Numbered from the stretch's first letter, positions 23,807-33,350 are shown. The stretch: 64,000 nt of DNA from Clostridiales bacterium (GCA_012838425.1 DUPG01000008.1:84042-148041); one strand, 5' to 3'. A program made the numbers and translations. The notes: a model not told the origin generated them from the letters alone.

Positions 23807-25267
23807 TCAGTCAACAATTTTTCCGAAAATTCGCCTTGCTATAGGTGCTGCAACCGAACCGCCGCTGCCGCCATATTCTACAACTACCGCAATAGCGTAT
23901 GGGTGTTTCTCTGAATCTATGAATCCGCAAAACCATGCGTGCGATTCGTTTTTGCCGTTTACTGTAAGCTCGGCTGTGCCTGTTTTTCCGCCGATGTTAT
24001 AGCCTTCAAGCGCTGCCCGCCTACCTGTGCCGCTGTTTACGGCTTCAAGCATATATTCCCTTAAAATACTTGCTTCCCTGCTCGTTAACGGGCTGTAGCT
24101 CTGCCTGTATGCCGCGCTATACACCTCAGCGCCCGTGCTCGTTTGTACGCTTTTCAGCAGGCGCGGCTCCATAGCTGCTCCGTCGTTCGCAATAGCGCCA
24201 GCAAGCAGGCACATAGAAATTGGCGTAACAATGTCCTTATACTGCCCGACGCCAGACCAAGCGGTTTCGTATTCGCTTCTACCCTCTGTATATGAGCCGG
24301 ACAGCGCTATAATATCCGCAAACAAGTATTCTTTGCCTATCCCTAAGTCTTTTGCGGTTTTATAAAGATTTTTTGAGCCTATTTGCAGCGCTAATCTTGC
24401 AAAAGTTGAGTTGCACGACTTCACAAAAGCATCTTTCAGCGTAACAGTGCCATGCTCCTCGCCCTGAAAGTCAATAAGCGTCAGGTATTTATCCGTAAGC
24501 TCGTCCTTGTCTATCTCTTTGGAATCGCCTAACAGCTTGCCCGTACTCTTATCGAATATCAGCTCGCCCGTGCATTCGAATTCCATATTTTCTACATCTT
24601 TTATATAGCGCAGCGCCGCGACGGTTGTAACGATTTTGAATACAGAGCCGGGAACATACAGCCCCGATGTCGCGCGGTTTATCATTGCGCCTTCCTCTAA
24701 CTCAATCTCTTTGGCTATGTACCTCTCCATCTTTTTCGGGTCGAAATTAGGTGATGAAGTGCAAACCAATATCTCGCCCGTTTTGTAGTTCATTACAATA
24801 ATTGCGCCGTTTCTGCCATCTAATTGCTCGTACGCATATTTGCATAGCGAAGCGTCAATAGTCAATACGCAGTAATTACCTGTGGGAGCAGCGTTTTGGT
24901 CTATGTGTTTTATCATTTCTATCGCGTTCTTGTCAAAGCCTAACAGATACTTGGCGTAAAGTGCTTCTGCGCCCAATGTCTGCCCGTAATCGTCGCCGAC
25001 AATGTGTGAAACTGACAGCCGTAGGCTTATATCCGAGTTATAGTGCCGCAAGCTGTTTGAATCGCTGTATGCCAGCACAACTCCGTTTCTATCCAATATG
25101 CTGCCGGCTATAATATTGCTTTTCTGCGTGCGAATCCTGATATTATACGGGCTTGCGAACCAGCGCGGTCCATGCTTGCCCACAACATACACCAGGTATG
25201 AGCTAAGCACTATGAACATACATAAGAACAGCGCCAGCAATGCTTTAATAAGGTTGCGTGTGTTCAT
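23807..25267 (-). CDS. Class B penicillin-binding protein (PbpA-like transpeptidase)
   Basis: The 486-residue protein has one N-terminal membrane helix, a short dimerisation-like domain and a transpeptidase domain. The active-site motifs are all present: SVFK (GSVFKIVT, catalytic Ser near 209), SCNS and KTGTAE. It cross-links peptidoglycan outside the membrane. At under 500 residues it is the compact PbpA type rather than a long PBP2. It overlaps the FtsW/RodA gene upstream by 4 bases and should form a glycosyltransferase-transpeptidase pair with it. Confidence 0.93.
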   Translation of the reverse strand: MNTRNLIKALLALFLCMFIVLSSYLVYVVGKHGPRWFASPYNIRIRTQKSNIIAGSILDRNGVVLAYSDSNSLRHYNSDISLRLSVSHIVGDDYGQTLGAEALYAKYLLGFDKNAIEMIKHIDQNAAPTGNYCVLTIDASLCKYAYEQLDGRNGAIIVMNYKTGEILVCTSSPNFDPKKMERYIAKEIELEEGAMINRATSGLYVPGSVFKIVTTVAALRYIKDVENMEFECTGELIFDKSTGKLLGDSKEIDKDELTDKYLTLIDFQGEEHGTVTLKDAFVKSCNSTFARLALQIGSKNLYKTAKDLGIGKEYLFADIIALSGSYTEGRSEYETAWSGVGQYKDIVTPISMCLLAGAIANDGAAMEPRLLKSVQTSTGAEVYSAAYRQSYSPLTSREASILREYMLEAVNSGTGRRAALEGYNIGGKTGTAELTVNGKNESHAWFCGFIDSEKHPYAIAVVVEYGGSGGSVAAPIARRIFGKIVD

Positions 25268-26490
25268 GCCTTGCCCTCCGCTTCTGCTCTGTATTTTTTA
25301 GAATCTGCCGCAATGCCTTGCAAGAATCCCGAAATTATCATGCACGCTATCATAGAGCTTCCGCCATAGCTTATATACGGAAGTGTTATCCCCGTAAGCG
25401 GAATAAGCTTTATCACGCCGCCTATTATTATGAAGCTTTGCAATGTAATCAGAGTGGTACAGCCAAGCGCGAACAGCATCAAAAAGCGGTTTCTCGCGTT
25501 CAGCGCTATCAGAAACCCTCGAATTATGAACACGATATAAAACGCTATCAGAAGCACGCCCGCAATTATGCCGAACTCCTCGCAAATAACAGCGAATATG
25601 TAGTCGGTGTGATATGCAGGTATAATCTTTGCGCTTCCTAAGCCAAGCCCTGCGCCAAACAGTCCGCCGCTTGCAATAGCAATAAGCCCTTGCACTATCT
25701 GATAGCCGCTGCTGTCGTATGTTGCCCAAGGGTTTTGCCATACCTCAACGCGCAACCTCACATGGCTGAACAGCTTGTAGCTCGCTATTCCGCCTAACGC
25801 CCCCGCAAAAAGTCCCGCTAATGTAATGCCCAAATTGCCCGTTGCAGCAAAATATACAATAAGGGTAGTAAGGGCTATCAGCATTGCCGCGCCTAAGTCC
25901 TTTTCGACTATTAAAAGAAATACAATAGCCATAGCAAATGAAAGTGGCACCAACAGCTTTTTCAGCTTCGTACGCTTATCGAGGTAATGCGCCAGCACGA
26001 AAACTACTGCGATTTTTACGAATTCGCTCGGTTGAAAGCTCCTGCCGCCTATTATAATCCAGTTTTTCGCGCCGCCGCTTTCCTTTCCAACAACGAGCAG
26101 CGCTGCCATAATTGCCAAGCTGCCTATAATTATAGGAACAGTCAGCTTGCGCATAATGTTATCGAATTTTATAGTACCCATGCACAAAAACATAAGCACA
26201 ACGCCTATGCACAGCATAAACAGCTGGCTCTTCGCGTTTTTGGGATTCATTCGGTATTGAGTTAAAAGCCCTAATCCCAATAAGAAGACAGTCGTTAAGA
26301 AAAGCGGTCTGTCAAAATCGTGGAATATGCCCTTCATCATTACATAAATAAGCACGAACAGCGCGGAAACAATGAGTCCAAATATTAGCGGCTCGAAATC
26401 CATACTGCCTTGAGAGAATGAAAGCAACCCAAAGCCCAGCATAATGAAAAGCAGTATGATTATCAGCAGCCTGTTTGCGCTGAAGGTCAT
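25264..26490 (-). CDS. FtsW/RodA/SpoVE family peptidoglycan glycosyltransferase
   Basis: The track start overlaps the FHA gene; the ATG at 26490 (MTFSANRLLIII, 408 aa), 5 bases after the FHA stop, is more plausible. About ten membrane helices and SEDS-family motifs are visible: GGRSFQPSEFVKIAVV, VEKDLGAAM, the GIASGGLFGAGLGLG loop, and LPYISYGGSS near the C-terminus. SEDS proteins polymerise lipid II outside the membrane. Its partner PBP follows immediately. Whether it serves elongation, division or spore cortex cannot be decided from sequence. Confidence 0.93.
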   Translation of the reverse strand: MTFSANRLLIIILLFIMLGFGLLSFSQGSMDFEPLIFGLIVSALFVLIYVMMKGIFHDFDRPLFLTTVFLLGLGLLTQYRMNPKNAKSQLFMLCIGVVLMFLCMGTIKFDNIMRKLTVPIIIGSLAIMAALLVVGKESGGAKNWIIIGGRSFQPSEFVKIAVVFVLAHYLDKRTKLKKLLVPLSFAMAIVFLLIVEKDLGAAMLIALTTLIVYFAATGNLGITLAGLFAGALGGIASYKLFSHVRLRVEVWQNPWATYDSSGYQIVQGLIAIASGGLFGAGLGLGSAKIIPAYHTDYIFAVICEEFGIIAGVLLIAFYIVFIIRGFLIALNARNRFLMLFALGCTTLITLQSFIIIGGVIKLIPLTGITLPYISYGGSSMIACMIISGFLQGIAADSKKYRAEAEGKA

Positions 26491-26497
26491 TTTTATT

Positions 26498-27058
26498 TCA
26501 TTCACCGTCTTGGTCGTATTCGTCTGTCTCGTCGAACTCGTCCTCATCAATATCTCCCGAACCGTATTCTATGAAATCATCATCGTCGAACAGCTCTTCG
26601 TCGTACAATTCCTCATCTTCTATTATGTGTACCTTCAGTGTTACGCGCCCGATTTTTATCGTGTCGCCGTCAAACAGCCTTGCGTCCTGTCTGCCTATAG
26701 GGCTGTCGTTCACATATATTTGATGCTTCTCAGGCTCGTATGCGGTTATATATAGTGTATCTCTTACAAAGAATATAGCGTGCTTTTTTGCAATGCTGCG
26801 TGTTCTTATCTGAATATCGCACGCGCGGTTTCTGCCTATCGTGGTTTTATGCGAAACATCATACAGAGCACCTCTTTTTGAATACGGCTCAATAACCTCA
26901 AGCTGCGCAAAGGCTTTTCCCTCAAGCTGCTTCTCCCAGAACCTGCGCGAGCTCCATTCTCTGATAGAAATGATAACAAGCCTGATGAGTATGTACGCCA
27001 TCAGGGCAACGAAAACATAGCGCATAAGTGTCGCTGCTATCGTGTATGCTTGCTCCAT
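26498..27058 (-). CDS. FHA-domain membrane protein
   Basis: The 186-residue protein has an N-terminal membrane helix (about 8-28) and a cytoplasmic FHA domain (TTIGRNRACDIQIRTRSIAKKHA... VNDSPIGRQDARLFDGDTIKIGRVTLKV), followed by a very acidic tail of about 40 residues (EDEELYDEELFDDDDFIE). FHA domains bind phosphothreonine, so it could couple a Ser/Thr kinase to the SEDS-PBP pair encoded downstream. GGAGG precedes the start. No kinase gene is in the window. Confidence 0.88.
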   Translation of the reverse strand: MEQAYTIAATLMRYVFVALMAYILIRLVIISIREWSSRRFWEKQLEGKAFAQLEVIEPYSKRGALYDVSHKTTIGRNRACDIQIRTRSIAKKHAIFFVRDTLYITAYEPEKHQIYVNDSPIGRQDARLFDGDTIKIGRVTLKVHIIEDEELYDEELFDDDDFIEYGSGDIDEDEFDETDEYDQDGE

Positions 27059-27185
27059 TTCAGCCTCCGGTATTCATTATAGCACTTTTTTGGGAATATT
27101 TTTATTTTCGATAAACTTTGCACAGCTAATAATTTGCAGGATTCTTTCATATAGTTTAATGTCCATAAAAGTATTTGGAGGAGCT

Positions 27186-27935
27186 ATGCGCACCTACAAG
27201 ATAAAGTGCTTCAAAAAAACGACGCTATATAGAATATTAGGCGCATTGGTCGTTGTTGCTTTCTGCGCCATAGTGCTGATCATATCAAAGCATAATGATT
27301 ACCCCGAGAATTCCCCAACGCCTACGCAATCGCCCACGCCCGCTCCATTCGCCTGCGTGATATTAGATGCGGGTCATGGCGGCTTCGACAGGGGAGCCTC
27401 AGGCATTGAAACAGGCATAGGCGAGGGCGAATTGAACCTCATAGTTACAAAGCTTGTGAAAGCCGAGCTTGAAGCCAACAACATAGAGGTAATATTGACA
27501 AGAAGCGATGAAAACGCGCTTGCAGGCACAAAAAAAGAGGATATGGCTATCAGAAAGTCGATAATTCAGAACGAGAATTGCGACGCGGTAGTTAGTATTC
27601 ATATGAACAAGTTTAAGGACAGAAGCATAAAGGGTCCTATGGTGTTCTACATGAAGGGCTGTGAGGATACGGGCGGCATATTGGCTAACTATGTGATAAA
27701 GGCGCTGTGCGAAGCTATTGACCACCCCTTGCGCCGCTCAAACCCGGGAGATTATTTAATTGTGCGTGAAAGCTATGCGCCTGCTGTTATAATCGAATGC
27801 GGCTTTTTATCAAATCCCGAAGATGAAAGGAATCTCAGCGACCCGGAATATCAAAAAAAGCTTGCAAAAGGCATAGCAAGAGGAATTATGGATTATCTTT
27901 TAGATGTGAAAATGCAGGAATTGAGGCAGGACTAA
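27186..27935 (+). CDS. N-acetylmuramoyl-L-alanine amidase (CwlD-like, Amidase_3)
   Basis: The track start (27042) lies in the opposite gene; GGAGGAGCT is just before ATG 27186, giving 249 residues. An N-terminal membrane anchor (about 13-36) is followed by a Pro/Thr linker and an Amidase_3 domain with the zinc motifs VILDAGHGG, the glutamate in GEGELNL, VSIHMN and IIECGFLSN. The enzyme cleaves the amide bond between muramic acid and the peptide stem. Size, anchor and single domain resemble CwlD, which makes muramic-lactam in spore cortex; the role in sporulation is inferred. Confidence 0.88.
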   Translation: MRTYKIKCFKKTTLYRILGALVVVAFCAIVLIISKHNDYPENSPTPTQSPTPAPFACVILDAGHGGFDRGASGIETGIGEGELNLIVTKLVKAELEANNIEVILTRSDENALAGTKKEDMAIRKSIIQNENCDAVVSIHMNKFKDRSIKGPMVFYMKGCEDTGGILANYVIKALCEAIDHPLRRSNPGDYLIVRESYAPAVIIECGFLSNPEDERNLSDPEYQKKLAKGIARGIMDYLLDVKMQELRQD

Positions 27936-28954
27936 AGCGTTTTGAAGCCGCTCGCCCGCAATAATCTGTTCATGAACGCCAAGCCCGCGCCATGCTCCTG
28001 TAAGGTTTCGCAAAGCACTGTTGTATAGCCGTCACATTCGCGCAGTGCTGAGAAAAGCCTTTTGCAAAACTCCTCGGGCTTTTTCCTGCTGCCCAATATG
28101 ATTTGCTTTCTTTCGCCGTAGAAACGCGAATTCTCCTCGCTTGACAGTATTACGCACCTGTTGCCCGATTTTTCGAAGTTATCATAGTGATACGCAATCT
28201 TGTTCGCAATCTCATGCTCGTTTCCATATACCGCATACACCTGTGCATTAGGTGAATAGTGTTTATATTTCATACCGGGGGAGAGTGCCTCCTCACCGCT
28301 GCCCAATGGCTGCAAAATGCTCTTTGAAAGCTGCACCTCGCCAATCACTGCCGCCAACATTTCCTTTGTAACTGCACCGGGGCGCAATATTGTTGGAGTG
28401 CCTATTAACGAAAGCACAGTCGATTCTATGCCTATTTTACATTCGCCGCCGTCTAAAATAGCGTCAATTCTGCCGTTCATGTCGTTGTAAACATGCTCGG
28501 CTTTCGTGGGACTCGGAGTTCCCGATATATTAGCGGAGGGCGCGGCTACAGGTACCTGCGCCGCTCTTAATAGCTCTAACGCAATTTCGTTATCCGGCAT
28601 TCGCAAAGCGACAGTGCTTTGACCCGCTGTCGCAACATCTGAAACGCTATCGGATTTATAGTAAATAAGCGTCAACGCCCCCGGGAAGAACACAGAAGCG
28701 AGCTTGTAATAGCTTTCTGGAACGCTACTGTACAGCTCCTCAGCCATTTCAGGGTAGGGGATATGTAAAATAAGCGGGTTGTCCTGCGGGCGCCCCTTTG
28801 CCTCGAATATCTTTTTTATGGCGTTATCATCTTTCGCGTTCGCGCCAAGCCCATATACTGTTTCGGTCGGGAATGCTACAATTCCGCCGCTTTTTATTAT
28901 ATCGGCGCAACGCAGTATGTTTTCTTTATTTGCAGGAAGATACAGAGTTTTCAT
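27932..28954 (-). CDS. L-threonylcarbamoyladenylate synthase (Sua5/YwlC)
   Basis: The 340-residue protein combines a YrdC domain (GGIVAFPTETVYGLGANAKDD near the N-terminus, PSANISGTPSPT, STVLSL...ILRPGAVT) with a C-terminal Sua5 domain, the long form. It makes threonylcarbamoyl-AMP from threonine, bicarbonate and ATP for the t6A37 modification of ANN-decoding tRNAs. It overlaps the aspartate kinase gene by 4 bases on the minus strand and converges with the amidase gene with a 4-base overlap. Confidence 0.95.
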   Translation of the reverse strand: MKTLYLPANKENILRCADIIKSGGIVAFPTETVYGLGANAKDDNAIKKIFEAKGRPQDNPLILHIPYPEMAEELYSSVPESYYKLASVFFPGALTLIYYKSDSVSDVATAGQSTVALRMPDNEIALELLRAAQVPVAAPSANISGTPSPTKAEHVYNDMNGRIDAILDGGECKIGIESTVLSLIGTPTILRPGAVTKEMLAAVIGEVQLSKSILQPLGSGEEALSPGMKYKHYSPNAQVYAVYGNEHEIANKIAYHYDNFEKSGNRCVILSSEENSRFYGERKQIILGSRKKPEEFCKRLFSALRECDGYTTVLCETLQEHGAGLAFMNRLLRASGFKTL

Positions 28955-30369
28955 ATGAAATCGTGCTCGATAAACGCTTCGTAAATCGCGCGAATTGCGT
29001 CGTCAAACCTGTGCTCGTCAACGCCTATTACCAAGCTGTTAGCGCCGGAGCCTTGGTCGGTAAGCCGTATGGATATATCTGCCTTAGCAAGCGCGTCAAA
29101 CATAACACGCGCGAACACTGCGTTTGTAGAAAGGCTCGATGAAACAGCCGCAACCAATGAAAGCCCGTCGCAGAAATCAACGGATATATCGCCTAACACG
29201 CGCTGAAGCTCGTCATGAAGCATTTTTTTCTTGTTCTTCAATGCGGCGGTAAAAGTAACAACGGATAGATTATCCATGCTCAACGGTATGTGCTCGACAG
29301 GTATTGAGCATGCCTCAAAAGCGTGTAAAGCCAACCTCACGAATGAGCGGCTCTCGCCCAAGCTAAGCTTTGATATTATTACAGAGGTAAAGCCCTTTTT
29401 GCCTGCAATACCGGCAACTTTGGGCTTGCTTGAAGCTGATTTATAGTCATTTGGGGCAATAAGCGTGCCTTTTGAACGCAAATCGAATGTATTTCTTACG
29501 CGAATAGGTATGTTCGAATCCATCAGCGGCAATACGGTGCTTGAATGTAATACGCTTGCACCCATGCAGGATAATTCGCGAAGCTCGCTGAAATTTAGCG
29601 CAGGCACTCTTGCAGCTTCTTTTACTATTCGCGGGTCGGCTGTGAAAAAGCCCGAAACATCAGTCCAGTTATCATAAACTACTGCATTTACTCCACGCGC
29701 TACCAATGCGCCGGTTATGTCGCTTCCTCCGCGTGAAAATGTCGTAGTCTCGCCAGTTACTATGTTCTTCCCATAAAATCCGGGAATAACTGCCCTGTCA
29801 ATGCTCTTCGTGTGTCTTGCGATAGCGCGCAGGGTTTTTTTCATTATAAGCTCTTTATACTCGTCAAACAGTATTAAGTCGGCGGGGTCTATAAACTCAT
29901 AGCCCAAGTAAATGCTTAAAAGCCTGCCGCAAAGGTATTCGCCACGGCTTGCTATATAATCCTCATTACTGTTGGGCAGCTCCTGCAACAGCTTTTCAAA
30001 ATAGCCCGAAATATCGAACTGCTCTTTTGTAATTTTCAACCCGTTTGCAATCTCTAAAAAGCGGTTTTCGATTATAGAAGCGGTTTCTTTCGCAGCGTCG
30101 AAATCTTCTTTTTGTGAATATAGCGTGTATAATAAGTCCGTTACTTTGGTATCAGAAGCAAAGCGCTTGCCCGGCGCGGAGGGAACAACGAAGCAACGCC
30201 CCTCATATTCGGTAACAATTTGCTTTACCCGCTTAAAATGAACAGCGTCAGAAAGGGATGTTCCGCCGAACTTAGCAACATAAGTGCAGTTTATATTATC
30301 GCTCACTACTACCTCGTACACATGACAAACAGGAAAGATTGATATCAACCTTTCCTTTATATCCGCCAT
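28951..30369 (-). CDS. Aspartate kinase
   Basis: The 472-residue protein has the amino-acid kinase motif YVAKFGGTSLSDA, FSRGGSDITGALVA, and two C-terminal ACT-like stretches (about 310-470). It phosphorylates aspartate, the first step to lysine, threonine, methionine and diaminopimelate. The N-terminus before YVAKFGG is longer than usual; GAGG lies before a GTG at 30306 (VSDNINCTYVAKFGG), so a shorter 451-residue product is possible. It sits between sepF and sua5, an unusual place for it. Confidence 0.93.
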   Translation of the reverse strand: MADIKERLISIFPVCHVYEVVVSDNINCTYVAKFGGTSLSDAVHFKRVKQIVTEYEGRCFVVPSAPGKRFASDTKVTDLLYTLYSQKEDFDAAKETASIIENRFLEIANGLKITKEQFDISGYFEKLLQELPNSNEDYIASRGEYLCGRLLSIYLGYEFIDPADLILFDEYKELIMKKTLRAIARHTKSIDRAVIPGFYGKNIVTGETTTFSRGGSDITGALVARGVNAVVYDNWTDVSGFFTADPRIVKEAARVPALNFSELRELSCMGASVLHSSTVLPLMDSNIPIRVRNTFDLRSKGTLIAPNDYKSASSKPKVAGIAGKKGFTSVIISKLSLGESRSFVRLALHAFEACSIPVEHIPLSMDNLSVVTFTAALKNKKKMLHDELQRVLGDISVDFCDGLSLVAAVSSSLSTNAVFARVMFDALAKADISIRLTDQGSGANSLVIGVDEHRFDDAIRAIYEAFIEHDFI

Positions 30370-30378
30370 ACCTGCGCA

Positions 30379-30819
30379 TTATTTGGCTTCGGAATACTTG
30401 TTGAATTCGGTTTCGTCGCTGATAACCTCGCAGCTGCTTGGAGCCACAATGTATATCCAGCCCGAAACCTTGCTCAATGTACCGTTAAGCGCATACACAG
30501 TACCCGATAAGAAGTCGATAATCCTTTGCGCCATATCGCTGTCAACACCTACAAGGCTTACTACAACAGGCTTGCGGCTCTTCAGATTGTCAACTACATA
30601 TTGCGCGTCCTCAATGTTCAGCGGATGATACTGAACAATTTTCGACACGCCGGAGTTAGGCAGGTTTACGACATTTTCTACATGCTTTTTCTTAGCACGA
30701 TTGCCTACATCTATGACTTCTTCATCGATGTAGTATTCTTCTTCGTCATAACCCTCGTCCTCAATCTCATCAGGACCAAACCCAAGTCGAGTGAAGAAGT
30801 TTTTGAATGCGTTTGCCAT
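30379..30819 (-). CDS. sepF: Cell division protein SepF
   Basis: I use the ATG giving MANAFKNFFTRLGF (146 aa), preceded by GGAGGG; the track start is 21 bases earlier. The N-terminal amphipathic helix binds the membrane, an acidic linker follows (DEGYDEEEYYIDEE), and the C-terminal SepF core is seen (VVVSLVGVDSDMAQRIIDFLSGTVYALNG). SepF tethers FtsZ filaments to the membrane. YggS lies 90 bases upstream, as in most Firmicutes ylm clusters. Confidence 0.95.
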   Translation of the reverse strand: MANAFKNFFTRLGFGPDEIEDEGYDEEEYYIDEEVIDVGNRAKKKHVENVVNLPNSGVSKIVQYHPLNIEDAQYVVDNLKSRKPVVVSLVGVDSDMAQRIIDFLSGTVYALNGTLSKVSGWIYIVAPSSCEVISDETEFNKYSEAK

Positions 30820-30910
30820 TTCCGTTTCCCTCCAAAACATATTTGTTGGCGCTTGGAGAAAAAACTTTTTTGGTAAATTGCCGTGTGCCTATCTCTCTAT
30901 ACAGCACCCG

Positions 30911-31597
30911 TTAAATTCGTGAGCCGAATAGGGCTGTTCCGACCCTAACCATAGTTGCTCCGAATTCTATCGCGACCTCGTAGTCATTACTCATTCCCAT
31001 TGAAAGCTCTTCCATCTCAATTCCCTTTATGTTCTTTTGCTTAATCTTGGCAAAAAGGTTTGCCATTTCCTCAAAATATGGCTTTACCTCTTCCTGCGAA
31101 ACAAAGGGTGGAATACACATAAGCCCTTTCACGCGGATTCCCTCGAATTCGGAAACCTCTGCTAAGAAGCTTTCCAATTCCTGCGGATTTATACCGCCCT
31201 TTTGCTCCTCGTTGCCAATGTTCACCTGAATCAGCACATTCTGCACTAATCCGTTTTTCAACGCCTGCCTGTTTATCTCCTCGGCAAGCCTCATTCTGTC
31301 AAGGGATTGAACAATGCCTACTTGTCCTATAACATATTTTACCTTGTTGGTTTGCAATTGTCCAATAAAATTTATGTCTAAATTGTAACTTTTGAAAAAA
31401 TCTAACTTATCACACAGCTCTTGCACCCTGTTTTCGCCAACATTTGAAATTCCTGCCTCGACAGCCTGCCTGATTCTTTCCAAATCTACGAATTTCGTAA
31501 CGGCAATAAGCTTAACAGTGTCTTGTCTGTTAGCCCGCATAAGCGCATTTGCGATATTTTCCTGAACTCTTTTCACATTATCAGCAATCATAAGCAC
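30911..31597 (-). CDS. YggS-family pyridoxal-phosphate homeostasis protein
   Basis: The 228-residue protein is the fold-type III PLP-binding protein YggS/YlmE: KLIAVTKFV supplies the PLP lysine, followed by VGENRVQEL, FIGQLQTNK and LSMGMSNDYEVAIEFGATMVRVG. It controls free PLP levels and has no known catalytic activity. The true start is probably MIADN, two codons after the track start. It precedes sepF, the common ylmE-sepF order. Confidence 0.95.
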   Translation of the reverse strand: MLMIADNVKRVQENIANALMRANRQDTVKLIAVTKFVDLERIRQAVEAGISNVGENRVQELCDKLDFFKSYNLDINFIGQLQTNKVKYVIGQVGIVQSLDRMRLAEEINRQALKNGLVQNVLIQVNIGNEEQKGGINPQELESFLAEVSEFEGIRVKGLMCIPPFVSQEEVKPYFEEMANLFAKIKQKNIKGIEMEELSMGMSNDYEVAIEFGATMVRVGTALFGSRI

Positions 31598-31606
31598 ACT
31601 CCTTCC

Positions 31607-32815
31607 TTATGGAATGAATATCTCCTGTCCCTCAGCCAAGCTTGCTGAATCCTTTGCGCGTATTACCGCCACACCGTCTTGTATTCCCAATACATCAACA
31701 TTCACAAGCGTTTTTTGCCCGCCCTGCATAATGCTTATATACGCTAAGCCGTCCCTCATTGTAATTGCTTTTTCGGGAACGCTCAGCCCTGTGAAGTCCT
31801 GCTTTATAGTCGCCTTTATGTTTCTGATAGAAATAAAGTCGCCCATATTGCCCTCAAACTCGATTATATTAAGCACATACGATTCCGACAGCTTAACCAT
31901 TTTCGCTTTTCCTCTGAACTGTGACTGCTCATAGCCCTTGAAGGTTACTGTATAGCTCTCTCCCTCAACAAGCCTTTGCGGTTCCTTTGCTTTTGTCAAA
32001 AACGCTATGCACCACTTCGAATCGTCTATTATTCTGTATAGCCTTGCGCCTGTGCTCGACGCGCTCACATACGCTGATTTCTTTTGAATGCGCGAAATAA
32101 GCGTGGCGGTTACCATGTCCAGCTTATCCATATTAAGCGCCTGCTCGTTGCCGTCAAAATAAAAGCTCACAATGCCGCCCTCTGCCGCAACTATGTCCTT
32201 CGCCCATTCCATGACTGCGCGCGTCTTTTCCTCTTCCTCTCTGTATAGGCGCAGTAATTCCTCGGTCGCCTGCGTTTTTTCTTCATACAGGTATCTGCGC
32301 TGACGCATAAGCGAAACCAGGTCGTTTTCAATCTGCAAAAGCGTTTTTGTGCCATTGCCTGATAATGTGGCGCGCGCTTCGTTTAGCAACGCTATTATGC
32401 TTGCGTTTATTTGATCAATTTCAGGTGTTGAAATGCCTTTTAGGCTCTCCTGCTGCAAGCTCAATATTCTTGCCTGCACATCATATAGGGCTTGCATAAG
32501 GTCGTCGGTATAGCCCCATCTGAAAACGCGTGCAACCAATTCGCCGCTCTGCAGCCTGTCCCCCTCATTCGCGTAGAATATAACGCGGTTGTAGTTGTTG
32601 TCGGCTTCATAGCTGACCTCGTCGCGTATAACAGTCGCGTCAATTCTCAGATTTAGCGTGATTGTCGAATGTCCTATAGTTTCAGGTGATTTGGGGCGCA
32701 GCACGAAAAAAAGCACTATGCCGACAAGCAGTATTAGCCCAATAATCGCCAATGAACAGCTTAAGCGGCGGCGTGCAGCATTCCTGCGCTTTCTGCGCCT
32801 TCTTGCTTCCATCAT
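31607..32815 (-). CDS. HlyD-like membrane-fusion protein
   Basis: The 402-residue protein has a strongly basic N-terminus (EARRRRKRRNAARRR), one membrane helix (about 20-42) and an extracytoplasmic part with a lipoyl/barrel-sandwich pattern (YANEGDRLQSGELVARVF), a coiled-coil-like middle (residues about 105-200) and a C-terminal beta-rich half. This resembles HlyD/periplasmic adaptor proteins. No export ATPase or RND pump is adjacent; in Clostridia this gene often sits next to yggS-sepF, which suggests a division or envelope role instead of drug efflux. That association is from memory and inference. Confidence 0.75.
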   Translation of the reverse strand: MMEARRRRKRRNAARRRLSCSLAIIGLILLVGIVLFFVLRPKSPETIGHSTITLNLRIDATVIRDEVSYEADNNYNRVIFYANEGDRLQSGELVARVFRWGYTDDLMQALYDVQARILSLQQESLKGISTPEIDQINASIIALLNEARATLSGNGTKTLLQIENDLVSLMRQRRYLYEEKTQATEELLRLYREEEEKTRAVMEWAKDIVAAEGGIVSFYFDGNEQALNMDKLDMVTATLISRIQKKSAYVSASSTGARLYRIIDDSKWCIAFLTKAKEPQRLVEGESYTVTFKGYEQSQFRGKAKMVKLSESYVLNIIEFEGNMGDFISIRNIKATIKQDFTGLSVPEKAITMRDGLAYISIMQGGQKTLVNVDVLGIQDGVAVIRAKDSASLAEGQEIFIP

Positions 32816-33180
32816 ACTTCCTCGTAATTTTTGACAGCGGATTTCCCGTGCTGCCTATTGAGGTTTTCTAAATTCTTTTGCTTATACAGCTCAAAAAGCG
32901 TATCCGCGTCAAGCCCTGCGCGCATGCACATGCTTATAAAAAAGTGCAATACATCTACTATTTCCTCGTGCAGCTTGGCGTCGTCTATCTCCTCATGCTT
33001 CTTCCACCATTTGAAGTTCGCTTCGTCAAGCACCTCGCTCAATTCTGAGATTATTGCAAGCACTTCCTTCTGTATCCATTCGGACTTTGAGAAAGAAAGG
33101 CTGCGCCTGCTTTCTATTTCAGTATCAAGCGCCTTTTGCATTTCGAATATTATATCTAACTTGTCATAAGTTTTATCCAC
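32812..33180 (-). CDS. Dimeric dUTPase (MazG-like all-alpha NTP pyrophosphohydrolase)
   Basis: The 122-residue protein shows the metal-binding motifs of the dimeric dUTPase family: ISELSEVLDEANFKWWKK and HEEIVDVLHFFISMCMRAG. It hydrolyses dUTP to dUMP and keeps uracil out of DNA. GTG start at 33180 with GGGAG upstream. It is the first gene of the minus-strand operon dUTPase-HlyD-yggS-sepF and overlaps the HlyD gene by 4 bases. Confidence 0.9.
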   Translation of the reverse strand: MDKTYDKLDIIFEMQKALDTEIESRRSLSFSKSEWIQKEVLAIISELSEVLDEANFKWWKKHEEIDDAKLHEEIVDVLHFFISMCMRAGLDADTLFELYKQKNLENLNRQHGKSAVKNYEEV

Positions 33181-33211
33181 AGCTTACTCCCAAAAAATAC
33201 TTTCAAAGGCT

Positions 33212-33240
33212 ATATTACCATAATTTTTGCCTGCATACAA
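33212..33240 (-). promoter_or_regulatory. Promoter of the dUTPase-HlyD-yggS-sepF operon
   Basis: On the minus strand: TTGTAT, 17 bases, TAATAT, about 32 bases before the GTG of the dUTPase gene. Confidence 0.55.
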
Positions 33241-33350
33241 ATATAAAACTTGATGCAAAGCTGCAAGAATTTAGATTAAATACTAAGAAAACAGCAGATT
33301 TCGACAAAATTTTCTTCATTATTCACAGTGTTTCTCAGATTATTTTCTGC

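Noticed and set aside
25258-26265. Long plus-strand ORFs inside ftsW/rodA (25258-25641, 25987-26265)
   Set aside because: They are antisense shadows with tyrosine- and arginine-rich nonsense translations and no ribosome site.
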